Notes: generated from the sequence alone by a model not told the origin. A DNA stretch of 28,840 nt from Candidatus Moraniibacteriota bacterium (GCA_003507475.1 DNVQ01000006.1:1-28840); one strand, 5' to 3'. Numbered from the stretch's first letter, positions 1 to 6,739 are shown. Numbers and translations are program-made.

Positions 1-1
1 T

Positions 2-394
2 ATCGTAAAATATATTCAAGGCAACGAATTTAAAGATTATATTTATTTGACTGGCTATATCGACGAAGCCAATAAGAGAGAAATTTTAAAAAATGCGGAT
101 ACTTTTTTATTTCCGACTTTGTATGAAGGTTTTGGTTTGCCGATAATTGAGGCTCAAAGTTTGGGCGTGCCCATTGTAGCCTCTAAGAACTCTTCCATTC
201 CGGAAATTATCGGAGATGAGGGGTTGTCGTCCTTAGTTGATCCCAATAATCCAGAAGAAATTGCTAAGGCTGTTTTTAATGTGTTGAGTGACAAGGGAAT
301 AAGGGAGGATTTAGTTAACCCGGGATTTGAAAATGCTAAGAGATTTTCGTGGGATAGATGCGCAGAGGGAGTAGCGAAGGTGTTGTTGAATTAG
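2..394 (+). CDS. GT4-family glycosyltransferase, C-terminal part (5' truncated by window)
   Basis: The reading frame is open from base 2 and lacks its start, so only about 130 C-terminal residues are visible. They contain the GT-B fold C-terminal signature of family GT4 (GT1_Glycos_transf_1): TGYID, then a hydrophobic strand leading into PTLYEGFGLPIIEA, which is the EX7E motif whose glutamates contact the nucleotide-sugar donor, followed by GVPIVASKNSSIPEIIGDEG. The family moves a sugar from an NDP or GDP donor to a lipid-linked or polysaccharide acceptor at the cytoplasmic membrane face. The next gene is manC, which makes GDP-mannose, so mannosyl transfer in surface polysaccharide assembly is plausible but inferred. 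Donor and acceptor cannot be read from this fragment. Confidence 0.88.
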   Translation: MVKYIQGNEFKDYIYLTGYIDEANKREILKNADTFLFPTLYEGFGLPIIEAQSLGVPIVASKNSSIPEIIGDEGLSSLVDPNNPEEIAKAVFNVLSDKGIREDLVNPGFENAKRFSWDRCAEGVAKVLLN

Positions 395-410
395 ATTGCT
401 TATTATTTAG

Positions 411-440
411 TTAACGAGTTAACGTATTAACGAATTGATA
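411..440. repeat. Dispersed TTAACGAG-type repeat, copy 1
   Basis: A 30-bp tract of TTAACGAGTTAACG plus ATTAACGAATTGATA lies just after the glycosyltransferase stop. It matches 2094-2123 at 29 of 30 positions, and a diverged copy lies at 12962. All three sit shortly downstream of a stop codon. It is built of degenerate 7-8 bp units rather than a hairpin. Confidence 0.8.
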
Positions 441-502
441 GTTAAGATTTAAGATATATGATTTATGATTTAAGAATTTATGCAAAATGTTAAATATTTT
501 AA

Positions 503-530
503 GATGACTGATTGCTGATGACCGATGACC
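503..530. repeat. Degenerate heptamer tract (TGATGAC family)
   Basis: GATGACTGATTGCTGATGACC is a short tandem of about 7-bp units. The same family occurs inside hypF at 7271-7306, where it is translated. The rest of the 395-709 gap is A/T-rich with no ORF that I can support. Confidence 0.6.
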
Positions 531-595
531 TTAATATTTTTTGTTATATTGTTAAATTGTCTTAGAATTATTTTAAGTAATATTGCTTAAATGCC

Positions 596-625
596 TTGTA
601 TATACTATATAAGTTGGTATATAAT
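596..625 (+). promoter_or_regulatory. Putative manC promoter
   Basis: TTGTAT (596-601), an 18-bp spacer and TATAAT (620-625) lie 84 bp upstream of manC. The -10 is consensus and the -35 matches 4 of 6. Confidence 0.45.
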
Positions 626-653
626 AGGTTAATAACAGGGAATAATTTCAAAC

Positions 654-683
654 ACTAGCTACTAGCTACCACCTACTAGCTAC
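654..683. repeat. CTAGCTAC degenerate tandem repeat in the manC leader
   Basis: Units of CTAGCTAC, CTAGCTACC and CTAGCTACT follow one another just upstream of manC. This is another short-unit family like those at 411 and 503, of unknown role. Confidence 0.6.
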
Positions 684-709
684 TTTAACTAAATATTAAG
701 AAAAAAAAT

Positions 710-2071
710 ATGTATAGCATTATATTGTGTGGAGGATCTGGGACAAGACTTTGGCCATTGAGTAGAAAAAATTATCCAAAGCAATTTTTGAGTCTCTATA
801 GTGATAAATCTCTTTTGCAGGAAACTTTTTTGAGAATGGCAAAGATAATGCCGGCAAAAAATATTTTACTTGTTTCAAATGAGAAAAACTTTTTTAATGT
901 TTATAATCAAATCAGGGATATTTACGAAGATTTTAGCAAAGATCAAGTCTTAGTGGAGCCTGCAAGTCTCAATACCGCTCCGGCAATTGCTTATGCGATG
1001 AAATATCTTAACGATATATTGAAAGTGGAAGAAAGCGCTCCCGTTATAATTTTGCCAGCCGATCACCATATTAGTAAAAAAAGAGAATACCAAAAATTGG
1101 TTAAAAATGCCCTGAGAGAAGTTGGAAACAATATTGGAACAATCGGCATTACTCCCACTAAGCCGGAAACAGGATATGGCTACATTAAAAGAGGCAGGAA
1201 AATTGACGGACTTTTTAAGGTGGATGAATTTAAAGAAAAACCAGACAAAAAAACAGCTCAAGCCTATTTAAAATCCGGAAAATATTCTTGGAACTCGGGG
1301 ATGTATATTTTTAACTATCAAACATTTTTAGGAGAAATTCAAAAGTATTCACCAGAAATAGCTAAATCCATGGAAAAGAAAATGCCAGAGTTTCTTAAAA
1401 ATTTTACAAAACTCCCCTCAATTTCAATAGATTACGCTTTGAGTGAAAAATCAAATAAAGTTGTTGTGTTTGAGGGAGAATTTGGCTGGAGCGATATCGG
1501 ATCTTTCGATAGTTTGGCAGATATTTTGGCTCACAAAAAAGATAAAGATAAATGTCATGTGAAAATAGATTCAGATAATACTTTTATTCATAGTGAAACA
1601 AATAAGTTGATTGCCACGATTGGGGTAAAGGATTTAATAATTATAGAAAATAATGACAGTATTTTAATTCAAAAAAGAGGAGAGAGCGAAAGAGTACGAG
1701 AAGTGGTGGAGTATCTGAAAAGTAATGGCTTGAAAGAGATAAATAATAATATAATTGTGCATCGCCCTTGGGGAAAATATGAGGTACTTATAAATGGCAA
1801 TCATCACATTGTTCGCAAATTAATTGTGTATCCGGGGGAGAGTTTGAATTTACAAATGCATCACAGGCGAATAGAGCATTGGGTGGTGATTAAGGGGGTT
1901 GCTAGGGTTATGAGGGGCAAAGAAGAAGTGATTATAGGGAGAGATGAGGGTATTTTTATTCCCAAAAAAACTCAGCATCAGCTAAGTAACCCAGGAAAAA
2001 CAAATTTGGAAATGATCGAGATCCAAGCAGGAGATTATTTGGGGGATGATGATATTATAACCTTTAAATAA
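710..2071 (+). CDS. manC: Mannose-1-phosphate guanylyltransferase / mannose-6-phosphate isomerase (type II)
   Basis: The protein of 453 residues is close to the 460-480 usual for bifunctional ManC/AlgA/XanB enzymes. The N-terminal nucleotidyltransferase opens with the pyrophosphorylase signature GGSGTRLWPLSR followed by YPKQFL, and has the FKEKP motif near residue 175 that binds the sugar phosphate. The C-terminal cupin (about 345-450) carries LQMHHRR and EHWVVIKGVARV, the PMI type II metal-binding region. It should make GDP-mannose from Man-1-P and GTP in the cytosol, and interconvert Fru-6-P and Man-6-P. The start ATG has only an A-rich stretch before it and no Shine-Dalgarno. The neighbouring glycosyltransferase fits a polysaccharide or glycan role. 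Confidence 0.93.
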   Translation: MYSIILCGGSGTRLWPLSRKNYPKQFLSLYSDKSLLQETFLRMAKIMPAKNILLVSNEKNFFNVYNQIRDIYEDFSKDQVLVEPASLNTAPAIAYAMKYLNDILKVEESAPVIILPADHHISKKREYQKLVKNALREVGNNIGTIGITPTKPETGYGYIKRGRKIDGLFKVDEFKEKPDKKTAQAYLKSGKYSWNSGMYIFNYQTFLGEIQKYSPEIAKSMEKKMPEFLKNFTKLPSISIDYALSEKSNKVVVFEGEFGWSDIGSFDSLADILAHKKDKDKCHVKIDSDNTFIHSETNKLIATIGVKDLIIIENNDSILIQKRGESERVREVVEYLKSNGLKEINNNIIVHRPWGKYEVLINGNHHIVRKLIVYPGESLNLQMHHRRIEHWVVIKGVARVMRGKEEVIIGRDEGIFIPKKTQHQLSNPGKTNLEMIEIQAGDYLGDDDIITFK

Positions 2072-2093
2072 AAATAAATTATTTATTATTTAA

Positions 2094-2123
2094 TTAACGA
2101 GTTAACGGATTAACGAATTGATA
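2094..2123. repeat. Dispersed TTAACGAG-type repeat, copy 2
   Basis: Differs from 411-440 at one base of 30; flanking ATTATTTA bases are also shared. It lies 22 bp after the manC stop. The rest of the gap to hypC holds AAAATTCAAAATTTAAAATTC-like A/T tracts (2184-2220). Confidence 0.8.
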
Positions 2124-2229
2124 ACAAAAGATTTAAATAATTAAATTTTAATTATTTGATTTATTAAATCATTTAGAATTATTATTTGATTTAAAATTCA
2201 AAATTTAAAATTCAAAATTTTGCAATGGC

Positions 2230-2430
2230 GTGTGTTTAGCTTTTCCAGGAAAAATAAAAAATATTAGCGGTCAAAATGCTACGGTGGATTTTGACGGCAT
2301 AGAAAAAGAAATAAATATTTCTCTTCTTAGCGATATCAAAAAAGGAGAATATGTAATAGTGCATGCTGGGTTTGCGATTGAGAAAGTTGATAAAAATGCG
2401 GTTAACGAGATTGACGAATTGTTGAAGTGA
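2230..2430 (+). CDS. hypC: Hydrogenase maturation factor HypC (HypC/HybG/HupF family)
   Basis: HypC binds HypD and carries the Fe(CN)2CO moiety to the hydrogenase large-subunit precursor. The family needs Met then Cys at the N terminus, and the protein starts MCLAFPGKI when the GTG at 2230 is used; the ATG at 2225 is in another frame and stops after four codons, so GTG is chosen. The body ATVDFDGIEKEINISLL and GEYVIVHAGFAIEKV matches the small beta-barrel of the family. At 66 residues it is slightly short (usual 70-90). Its last codons (2401-2425) resemble the TTAACGAG..TTGACGAATT repeat seen at 12962, so the C terminus may be repeat-derived. hypD follows after 36 bp. Confidence 0.93.
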   Translation: MCLAFPGKIKNISGQNATVDFDGIEKEINISLLSDIKKGEYVIVHAGFAIEKVDKNAVNEIDELLK

Positions 2431-2475
2431 TACAAATGATGCGAATCTTATGCTAATGATGCGAATATGCAAATG
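2431..2475. repeat. ATGATGCGAAT / ATGCAAATG repeat tract between hypC and hypD
   Basis: Contains AATGATGCGAATCTTATG and AATGATGCGAATATGCAAATG. The same words recur at 3481-3706 (same orientation) and at 4139-4229 (inverted). The tract runs into hypD and supplies its possible first ATGs (2467, 2473). Confidence 0.85.
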
Positions 2476-3501
2476 GAGAAATTAATTCAAAAAATAAATA
2501 AAATATCTGATGAGATTGGACGTGAGGTGAGATTGATGGAGGTGTGCGGGACACATACGCAAGCCATTAGTCGTTTTGGTATCAGAGAAATTTTGCCTAA
2601 AAATATTAAATTGATAACCGGACCAGGGTGTCCGGTTTGTGTTACTGCCCAACGTGATATCGATGCCATTGTCAACTTATCCTTGGCGGGAATTCCAGTA
2701 GCGACTTACGGCGATTTGCTCAGGGTGCCGGGATACTTCGGGAGTCTCAATGAAGCGAGAGAAAATGGAGCGAAAGTTTTTGACGTTTATTCTGTGCCCG
2801 ATGCTCTTGAAATTCAAAAAAGCCACCCAGATTTAGTTTTTTTTGGATTGGGTTTTGAGACGACTACACCGATGACAGCTTGGGGAATTAAAAACGGCCT
2901 TATCGTTTATTCGACACATAAAATATTTCTACCTGCCATGCAGGCCTTACTGGAAATGGGAGAAATTAGAATCGATGGATTTATTGACCCGGGGCATGTG
3001 AGTGCAATAACTGGAGTTAAGCCCTATAAGAAATTAAAGGTCCCTCAAGTAATCACCGGTTTTGAAATGAAAGATGTGCTGAAGGGAATTTTTTTGTTAC
3101 TTAATCAAATAAAAAATAATAATTTAAAAGTTATCAATCAATATTCACGAGTGGTGAAAAATGAAGGCAATAAAGAAATTAGAAAAATAATTAAAGATGT
3201 GTTTGAAATCGAAGATGGTCTTTGGCGAGGCTTTGGAGTAATTCCTGGTTCAGGATTAAAAATCAAAGATAAATACAAAGAATGTGATGCTAAAATAAGA
3301 TATAAAAATATTTTGGATAAAGTAGATTTTTCTCATTCTGGAGAGCCGAAAGGTTGCGGATGTGAAAGGGTTATTCGAGGTTTGATGGAGCCCAAAGAAT
3401 GTCCGATGTTTGGACGAGTTTGTGTCCCGGATAATCCTGTGGGACCTTGCATGGTTTCGGTAGAGGGAGCATGTCGAAGTATGATACAAATACGCGAATG
3501 A
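2467..3501 (+). CDS. hypD: Hydrogenase maturation scaffold HypD
   Basis: HypD is the [4Fe-4S] scaffold on which, with HypC, the Fe(CN)2CO group of [NiFe] hydrogenase is assembled. Signatures are all present: MEVCGTHTQAISRFGI, GPGCPVCVTA, GFETTTPMTA, GFIDPGHV and the C-terminal cluster region GCGCERVIRG, CPMFGRVC and GPCMVSVEGAC. Length 344 is near the usual 350-370. The first codons (MQM from ATG 2467, or ATG 2473) and the last codons (MIQIRE and TGA) are encoded by flanking repeat tracts, so both termini look repeat-derived; the conserved body starts around EKLIQKINKI. No Shine-Dalgarno is visible. It lies between hypC and the GxxExxY gene in the hyp cluster. Confidence 0.96.
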   Translation: MQMEKLIQKINKISDEIGREVRLMEVCGTHTQAISRFGIREILPKNIKLITGPGCPVCVTAQRDIDAIVNLSLAGIPVATYGDLLRVPGYFGSLNEARENGAKVFDVYSVPDALEIQKSHPDLVFFGLGFETTTPMTAWGIKNGLIVYSTHKIFLPAMQALLEMGEIRIDGFIDPGHVSAITGVKPYKKLKVPQVITGFEMKDVLKGIFLLLNQIKNNNLKVINQYSRVVKNEGNKEIRKIIKDVFEIEDGLWRGFGVIPGSGLKIKDKYKECDAKIRYKNILDKVDFSHSGEPKGCGCERVIRGLMEPKECPMFGRVCVPDNPVGPCMVSVEGACRSMIQIRE

Positions 3502-3706
3502 ATGCAAATGATGCAAATATGCAAATAAAAGAAATGATACGAATGATGCGAATCTTATGCAAATGATGCGAATATGCAAATGATATGATGCAAATACGCG
3601 AATGAATGCAAATGATGCAAATATGCAAATAAAAGAAATGATACGAATGATGCGAATCTTATGCAAATGATGCGAATATGCGAATAGGGAAATAGTATGC
3701 AAATGT
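3481..3706. repeat. 104-bp tandem duplication built from ATGCAAATG / GATGCGAAT units
   Basis: Copy 1 starts at 3487 and copy 2 at 3591, a period of 104 bp. The first 91 bases are identical (3487-3577 against 3591-3681). Each copy is itself made of about 8-13-bp words such as ATGCAAATG, GATGCGAAT and ATACGCGAAT. The tract begins inside hypD and supplies its stop codon. It is not a CRISPR, because there are no unique spacers. Confidence 0.93.
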
Positions 3707-3742
3707 AGATATGTCTATAAATTTTAATATAGTAAAAATATT

Positions 3743-4138
3743 ATGGATAATTTGGAGAAAGTTATATATGCTGATGAGTCTTATAAATTAAATGGAATAT
3801 TTTTTAAGGCGCATAATGAACTTGGTCCGTATTGCAGAGAGATTCAGTACTGCGATGCTTTGGAGAAGTTGTTTGTTGAAAATAATATTCCATATAATCG
3901 AGAAGTCTGCTTGGAGCCAGAAAGCGATCTTATTAAAAAAAGTAGTAATAGGGTAGATTTCGTAGTTTATGATAAAATTATTATTGAAGTGAAAGCAGTT
4001 AGGTTTGTTGGTAGAGAGGAATATAATCAAGTTCAAAGGTATTTAAAAACATTTAATATTAAATTGGGGCTGCTGGTTAATTTCCAGCAGAGATATCTTA
4101 AGCCAAAAAGAATCATAAACTCAACTGCAAAAGAATAG
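3743..4138 (+). CDS. GxxExxY family protein (PD-(D/E)XK nuclease-like fold)
   Basis: The 131-residue protein matches the GxxExxY family (TIGR04256): HNELGPYCREIQYCDALEKLF at 24-44, then a nuclease-like core with D72 (RVDFVV), E82 and K84 (IIIEVKAV) and Q96 in NQVQRYLK, ending LGLLVNF. The D..ExK arrangement is that of PD-(D/E)XK proteins, but a biochemical role for the family is not established to my knowledge. It interrupts the hyp cluster between hypD and hypE and is not a known maturation factor. It is bracketed by the same repeat words in opposite orientation (3481-3706 and 4139-4229), which suggests arrival as a unit. There is no Shine-Dalgarno before the ATG. Confidence 0.8.
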   Translation: MDNLEKVIYADESYKLNGIFFKAHNELGPYCREIQYCDALEKLFVENNIPYNREVCLEPESDLIKKSSNRVDFVVYDKIIIEVKAVRFVGREEYNQVQRYLKTFNIKLGLLVNFQQRYLKPKRIINSTAKE

Positions 4139-4229
4139 CATTTGTATCGATTAATTTGCATATTCGTATCTTTGCCATTTGCATATTCGCGTATTGGCAT
4201 TATAATTCGCATCATTAGCATCATAAACT
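4139..4229. repeat. Inverted ATGCAAATG / GATGCGAAT repeat tract
   Basis: On the minus strand this tract reads GATGCTAATGATGCGAAT, AATACGCGAATATGCAAATG and GATACGAATATGCAAAT, the same words as the direct tracts at 2431 and 3481. It fills the gap between the GxxExxY gene and hypE. Confidence 0.85.
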
Positions 4230-5264
4230 ATGGAACAATATAACAATATAACTTTAGATATGGGAGGCGGAGGAGCTAAATCGGCGGAGATTATAAAAGA
4301 GATTAGAAAAATTTTAGGCTCTACTGGTAAATGGAAAAACACGGGAGATGATGGGGCGGTTTTTCCTCTAAATAAAGACGCGATGAATCGCGTCTCTACG
4401 GAGTGGGATAAATTGGTTTTTACGACTGATTCTTTTATAGTAGACCCCATATTTTTTCCTGGAGGAGATATTGGCAAGATTGCCATTTGCGGAACAATTA
4501 ATGATTTGGCGGTGATGGGAGCAAGACCGATAGGAATTGGATTGAGTCTGGTGATTGAAGAGGGTTTCCCTATGGATGATTTTAAAAAAATTATGAAGTC
4601 TATTGGAAAAATTTCGAAAACTACGGGAGTGCCAATTGTAACCGGAGATACTAAAGTTACCGAAAAAGGAAAAATTGATAAGATTGAAATCACTACTTCG
4701 GGAGTGGGGTTGGCACAAAATATAATTAGTAACGGCGGAGCAAAAGTAGGTGATTATATAATTTCTTCGGGAGATTTAGGAGAACATGCGGTAGCGCTTT
4801 TAGCTAGTCGATTTAACTATAAAACAAAAATAAAAAGTGATTGCAAGCCGTTAAACAAAGAATTGGAAAAGGTGGGAAAATTTTTAAATGCTTGCAAAGA
4901 TCCGACACGAGGGGGATTGGCAGCTAATTTAAATGAAATAGCTGATAAGTCTAAGATAAAGATTATTGTAGATGAAAAAAATTTGCCATACAAAAAAGAA
5001 GTAGTTGCCGTTACTGAACTTTTGGGGTTGGATAAATTTTCGTTGGCTTCCGAGGGAAGATTTATTGCATCAGTATCGCCGGAAAATATTAAAAAAGTTT
5101 TAACTATACTTAAGAAATTTAATTCTGAAGCAAAGATTATCGGACGAGTGGAGCCCTCCTCCGCTAAAGCTATGGCGGGCAAGGGAGTTTACGTCAAAAC
5201 TGAATTAGGTGCACTTCGAAAAATTGAAGCTCCAAAGGGAAAATTGATTCCTCGTATCTGTTGA
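4230..5264 (+). CDS. hypE: Hydrogenase maturation protein HypE (carbamoyl dehydratase)
   Basis: HypE takes the carbamoyl group from HypF on its C-terminal cysteine and, using ATP, dehydrates it to the thiocyanate that becomes CN. The protein ends PRIC, the diagnostic tail with catalytic Cys344. It begins LDMGGGGAKSAEII and carries the PurM/AIR synthase-like core: DDGAVF, TTDSFIVDPIFFPGGDIGKIA, GTINDLAVMGA, VTGDTKV, DPTRGGLAANLNEIA. Two stretches are repeat-derived and in frame: residues about 48-57 (4371-4402, palindrome GACGCGAT/ATCGCGTC) and about 309-318 (5155-5184). Both fall in loops before conserved strands and keep the frame, so the enzyme is probably functional. No Shine-Dalgarno; the stop codon overlaps the -35 box of the next gene. 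Confidence 0.96.
   Translation: MEQYNNITLDMGGGGAKSAEIIKEIRKILGSTGKWKNTGDDGAVFPLNKDAMNRVSTEWDKLVFTTDSFIVDPIFFPGGDIGKIAICGTINDLAVMGARPIGIGLSLVIEEGFPMDDFKKIMKSIGKISKTTGVPIVTGDTKVTEKGKIDKIEITTSGVGLAQNIISNGGAKVGDYIISSGDLGEHAVALLASRFNYKTKIKSDCKPLNKELEKVGKFLNACKDPTRGGLAANLNEIADKSKIKIIVDEKNLPYKKEVVAVTELLGLDKFSLASEGRFIASVSPENIKKVLTILKKFNSEAKIIGRVEPSSAKAMAGKGVYVKTELGALRKIEAPKGKLIPRIC
4377..4399. repeat. Palindromic repeat inside hypE
   Basis: GACGCGAT (4377-4384) and ATCGCGTC (4387-4394) form a perfect 8-bp dyad followed by TCTAC. A related palindrome with GTAGAGACG arms lies between genes at 7038-7066. Here it is translated as part of NKDAMNRVST. Confidence 0.75.
5155..5184. repeat. CCGCTAAAGC..GGCGGGC repeat inside hypE
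   Basis: A G/C-rich stretch with imperfect dyad CCGC..AGCT..GCGG stands out in A/T-rich hypE. It is translated as PSSAKAMAGKG, inserted before the last conserved strand. It resembles G/C-rich dispersed repeats I associate with this bacterial group; confirming that needs a genome search. Confidence 0.5.
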
Positions 5265-5289
5265 CAAAATATAGATTTAGATGTATAAT
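5261..5289 (+). promoter_or_regulatory. Consensus sigma70 promoter of the secreted-protein gene
   Basis: TTGACA (5261-5266), exactly 17 bp, TATAAT (5284-5289). Both hexamers are perfect. The -35 overlaps the TGA stop of hypE. Confidence 0.85.
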
Positions 5290-5349
5290 ATAAAGTTAAG
5301 ATTCGAAAATGAGCGTTATTTTAAGAACTCAATTTTAGGGAGAAAAGTC

Positions 5350-5931
5350 ATGAAAAAGTCCAATCTGTATGTAGTTGCTGTTATTTTGTTCGTAGTTTTG
5401 GGTAGCGCATCTTTGGTTTCGGCTAAGGGTCATGGAGGTTCCTCTCTGAGAGATCCTTATGTGTGGGAACCGAAAACATCAAAGGAAAAAATCATCGAAC
5501 ATGTCAGAATCGGAGCTGATGACAAGCTGTGGAAACACTCAATTTATCAGATTGGTGTTGAGCTGGAGAAAATGAAAGAAGTTCCTCTTCCTCCAGAAGT
5601 TTTGGAAAAATTGTCGGCTTACTCCCAGCACGTCCTGGACAGACTTTTTAAAAGTCAGGATGTTGATGATGCGAGGAAAATATCCGAAGCCCTTACTCTT
5701 TTTAAAGAAAAAGGGGTAAAGAATTTTCCTGATATCCAAAAGGCTTTGCATCATCAATACGCAGTTATTGGAAAAAAAATGCTTGATACACTGCGTGAAA
5801 GGTGCAGAAATCAAGCTGATGTAAAAAATATCCTGAGAGATATTGATGCTGTTTTAGTGGCTGGGGTATCTCTTCAGGAAATCGAAGTTTCTTCTGTTGA
5901 GGAGATGCGAGATCTCGCATTGTGCAGATAG
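5350..5931 (+). CDS. Small secreted helical protein, unknown function
   Basis: I do not recognise the 193-residue product. ATG 5350 is chosen over the upstream in-frame ATG 5281, which overlaps the -10 box, because AGGGAG stands 8 bases before it and a classical signal peptide starts there: MKKSN, a hydrophobic core VVAVILFVVLG, and a likely signal peptidase site after VSA (about residue 25). The mature part is rich in charged helices (EKIIEHVRIG, ELEKMKEV, DARKISEALTLFKEKG) with two late cysteines (in RERC and LALC). It should be exported, possibly by the LepB encoded at 16889. It is a self-contained unit with its own consensus promoter and a terminator at 5953. Confidence 0.75.
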   Translation: MKKSNLYVVAVILFVVLGSASLVSAKGHGGSSLRDPYVWEPKTSKEKIIEHVRIGADDKLWKHSIYQIGVELEKMKEVPLPPEVLEKLSAYSQHVLDRLFKSQDVDDARKISEALTLFKEKGVKNFPDIQKALHHQYAVIGKKMLDTLRERCRNQADVKNILRDIDAVLVAGVSLQEIEVSSVEEMRDLALCR

Positions 5932-5952
5932 TCGTCTTTTTTGGAGAAGTGG

Positions 5953-5986
5953 AGAGAGGTGGACTTAGTTAAGTCGCCTCTCTTTA
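5953..5986 (+). terminator. Intrinsic terminator after the secreted-protein gene
   Basis: AGAGAGG (5953-5959) pairs with CCTCTCT (5977-5983) and GACTTA (5962-5967) with TAAGTC (5970-5975), followed by a short T run. Confidence 0.75.
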
Positions 5987-6064
5987 AATTTGTTTTTTAA
6001 AATTATTTAATTATTCTGAGATTAGAATACAATATTGGATTAAATTAATTTGTTGCACGTAGTC

Positions 6065-6102
6065 AGAGGTACAACCTCGAAAACCAAAGAGGTTGGACCT
6101 CT
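6065..6102. repeat. Palindromic repeat AGAGGT..AACCTC / GAGGTT..ACCTCT
   Basis: Two paired arm sets, AGAGGT with ACCTCT and AACCTC with GAGGTT, form a 12-bp interrupted stem. There is no T tract. It starts a non-coding stretch (5987-6314) holding three repeat or remnant elements. Confidence 0.7.
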
Positions 6103-6116
6103 TTAAAGCAAACAAA

Positions 6117-6177
6117 AATTGGCAGATTGCGAAAGATTGAAGTTCCAAGGGTAAAATTAATTATTAGGATTTGTTGA
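6117..6177 (+). pseudogene. Remnant of a second hypE 3' end
   Basis: Read with one frameshift, this stretch gives L-A-x-LRKIEVPRVKLIIRIC and TGA, which lines up with the true HypE end LGALRKIEAPKGKLIPRIC and TGA. The DNA also aligns (CGAAAGATTGAAGTTCCAAG against CGAAAAATTGAAGCTCCAAA). No other hypE sequence precedes it, so it is a degraded duplicate of only the tail. Confidence 0.75.
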
Positions 6178-6206
6178 AAAATTTCTACTAAGTACGAACT
6201 ATGCAT

Positions 6207-6238
6207 GCCCGAAATGCTATCGCATATGCTTTGCGGGC
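6207..6238. repeat. Imperfect G/C-rich palindrome
   Basis: GCCCG (6207-6211) and CGGGC (6234-6238) close an imperfect stem with AAATGC and GCTTT inside. It has the look of a dispersed repeat, with no T tract. Confidence 0.5.
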
Positions 6239-6314
6239 GGGTGAAATTACAAGCAAATATAAATTGATACATTGTTAAGTATAGTTTTGGATTAATTTTA
6301 GAAGCGGCAAAGCA

Positions 6315-6343
6315 TTGACAAAATATTAATTATGGTGTATAAT
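6315..6343 (+). promoter_or_regulatory. Consensus sigma70 promoter of the 85-residue membrane protein gene
   Basis: TTGACA (6315-6320), 17 bp, TATAAT (6338-6343). The sequence TTGACAAAATAT is shared with the promoter at 5261. Confidence 0.85.
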
Positions 6344-6372
6344 TAAAAATCATAGTTATTTTAAATTATTAT

Positions 6373-6425
6373 AATTTACCATAGCAAAAAGTGGCTTAAT
6401 TGGCGATTTTTTGTTGTGGTAAATT
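6373..6425 (+). promoter_or_regulatory. Long leader hairpin upstream of the 85-residue membrane protein gene
   Basis: 6373-6392 can pair with 6406-6425 over about 20 bp: perfect AATTTACCA/TGGTAAATT at the base, then G.U-containing pairing of AGCAAAAA with TTTTTTGTT, and a 13-nt loop. It lies between promoter and Shine-Dalgarno and lacks a terminating T tract, so leader structure or mRNA stabilisation is more likely than termination. Confidence 0.55.
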
Positions 6426-6461
6426 GGCTCGAATAATTAATCATTGAAAAAGGAGACTTAT

Positions 6462-6719
6462 ATGAGAAAGAATGCCTATGCGAGAAATAATACGCTGTCT
6501 CTTCCTATGAAATCTGCAATAATTGTTGCGTTTCTGGGAACCGTTATCAGTGTTTTGCCCATGCTTACTGTTGCAGTAGTGGTTTTGGGTGGAGTATTCG
6601 CACTGATTGCCAATCATTGGATCCATGCGGATTTCGTGACTCTCTGGCTCGCGATGATCGTTTTCGAAGCCATAACAGCCTTTGCGGTCACTTTCATTAT
6701 CGTGTTCAAGAACAAATAA
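6462..6719 (+). CDS. Small two-helix membrane protein, unknown function
   Basis: The start at ATG 6462 is fixed by AAAAAGGAG ending 7 bases upstream; the in-frame codon at 6444 would overlap that site. The 85-residue product has a short basic N terminus (MRKNAYARNN), then two predicted membrane helices: about 18-50 (IIVAFLGTVISVLPMLTVAV and VVLGGVFALI) and about 59-82 (FVTLWLAMIVFEAITAFAVT), ending in KNK. No family is recognised. The gene is one of the self-contained orphan units here: consensus promoter at 6315, structured leader, strong Shine-Dalgarno, and a terminator directly after the stop. Confidence 0.75.
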   Translation: MRKNAYARNNTLSLPMKSAIIVAFLGTVISVLPMLTVAVVVLGGVFALIANHWIHADFVTLWLAMIVFEAITAFAVTFIIVFKNK

Positions 6720-6739
6720 CTGTCCGCATACCGGCCAAT

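Noticed and set aside
2225..2239. ATG at 2225 as the hypC start
   Set aside because: This frame stops after four codons; the GTG at 2230 gives the obligatory Met-Cys start.
3487..3694. Possible CRISPR-like array after hypD
   Set aside because: It is two 104-bp tandem copies of nested short words with no unique spacers, no dyad repeat and no cas genes.
3256..3702. Minus-strand His/Ile-rich frames over the hypD end
   Set aside because: These simply translate the complement of the ATGCAAATG repeat array and the hypD coding sequence.
4377..4399. Frameshift in hypE caused by the palindrome
   Set aside because: The inserted length keeps the frame and conserved blocks on both sides are read normally.
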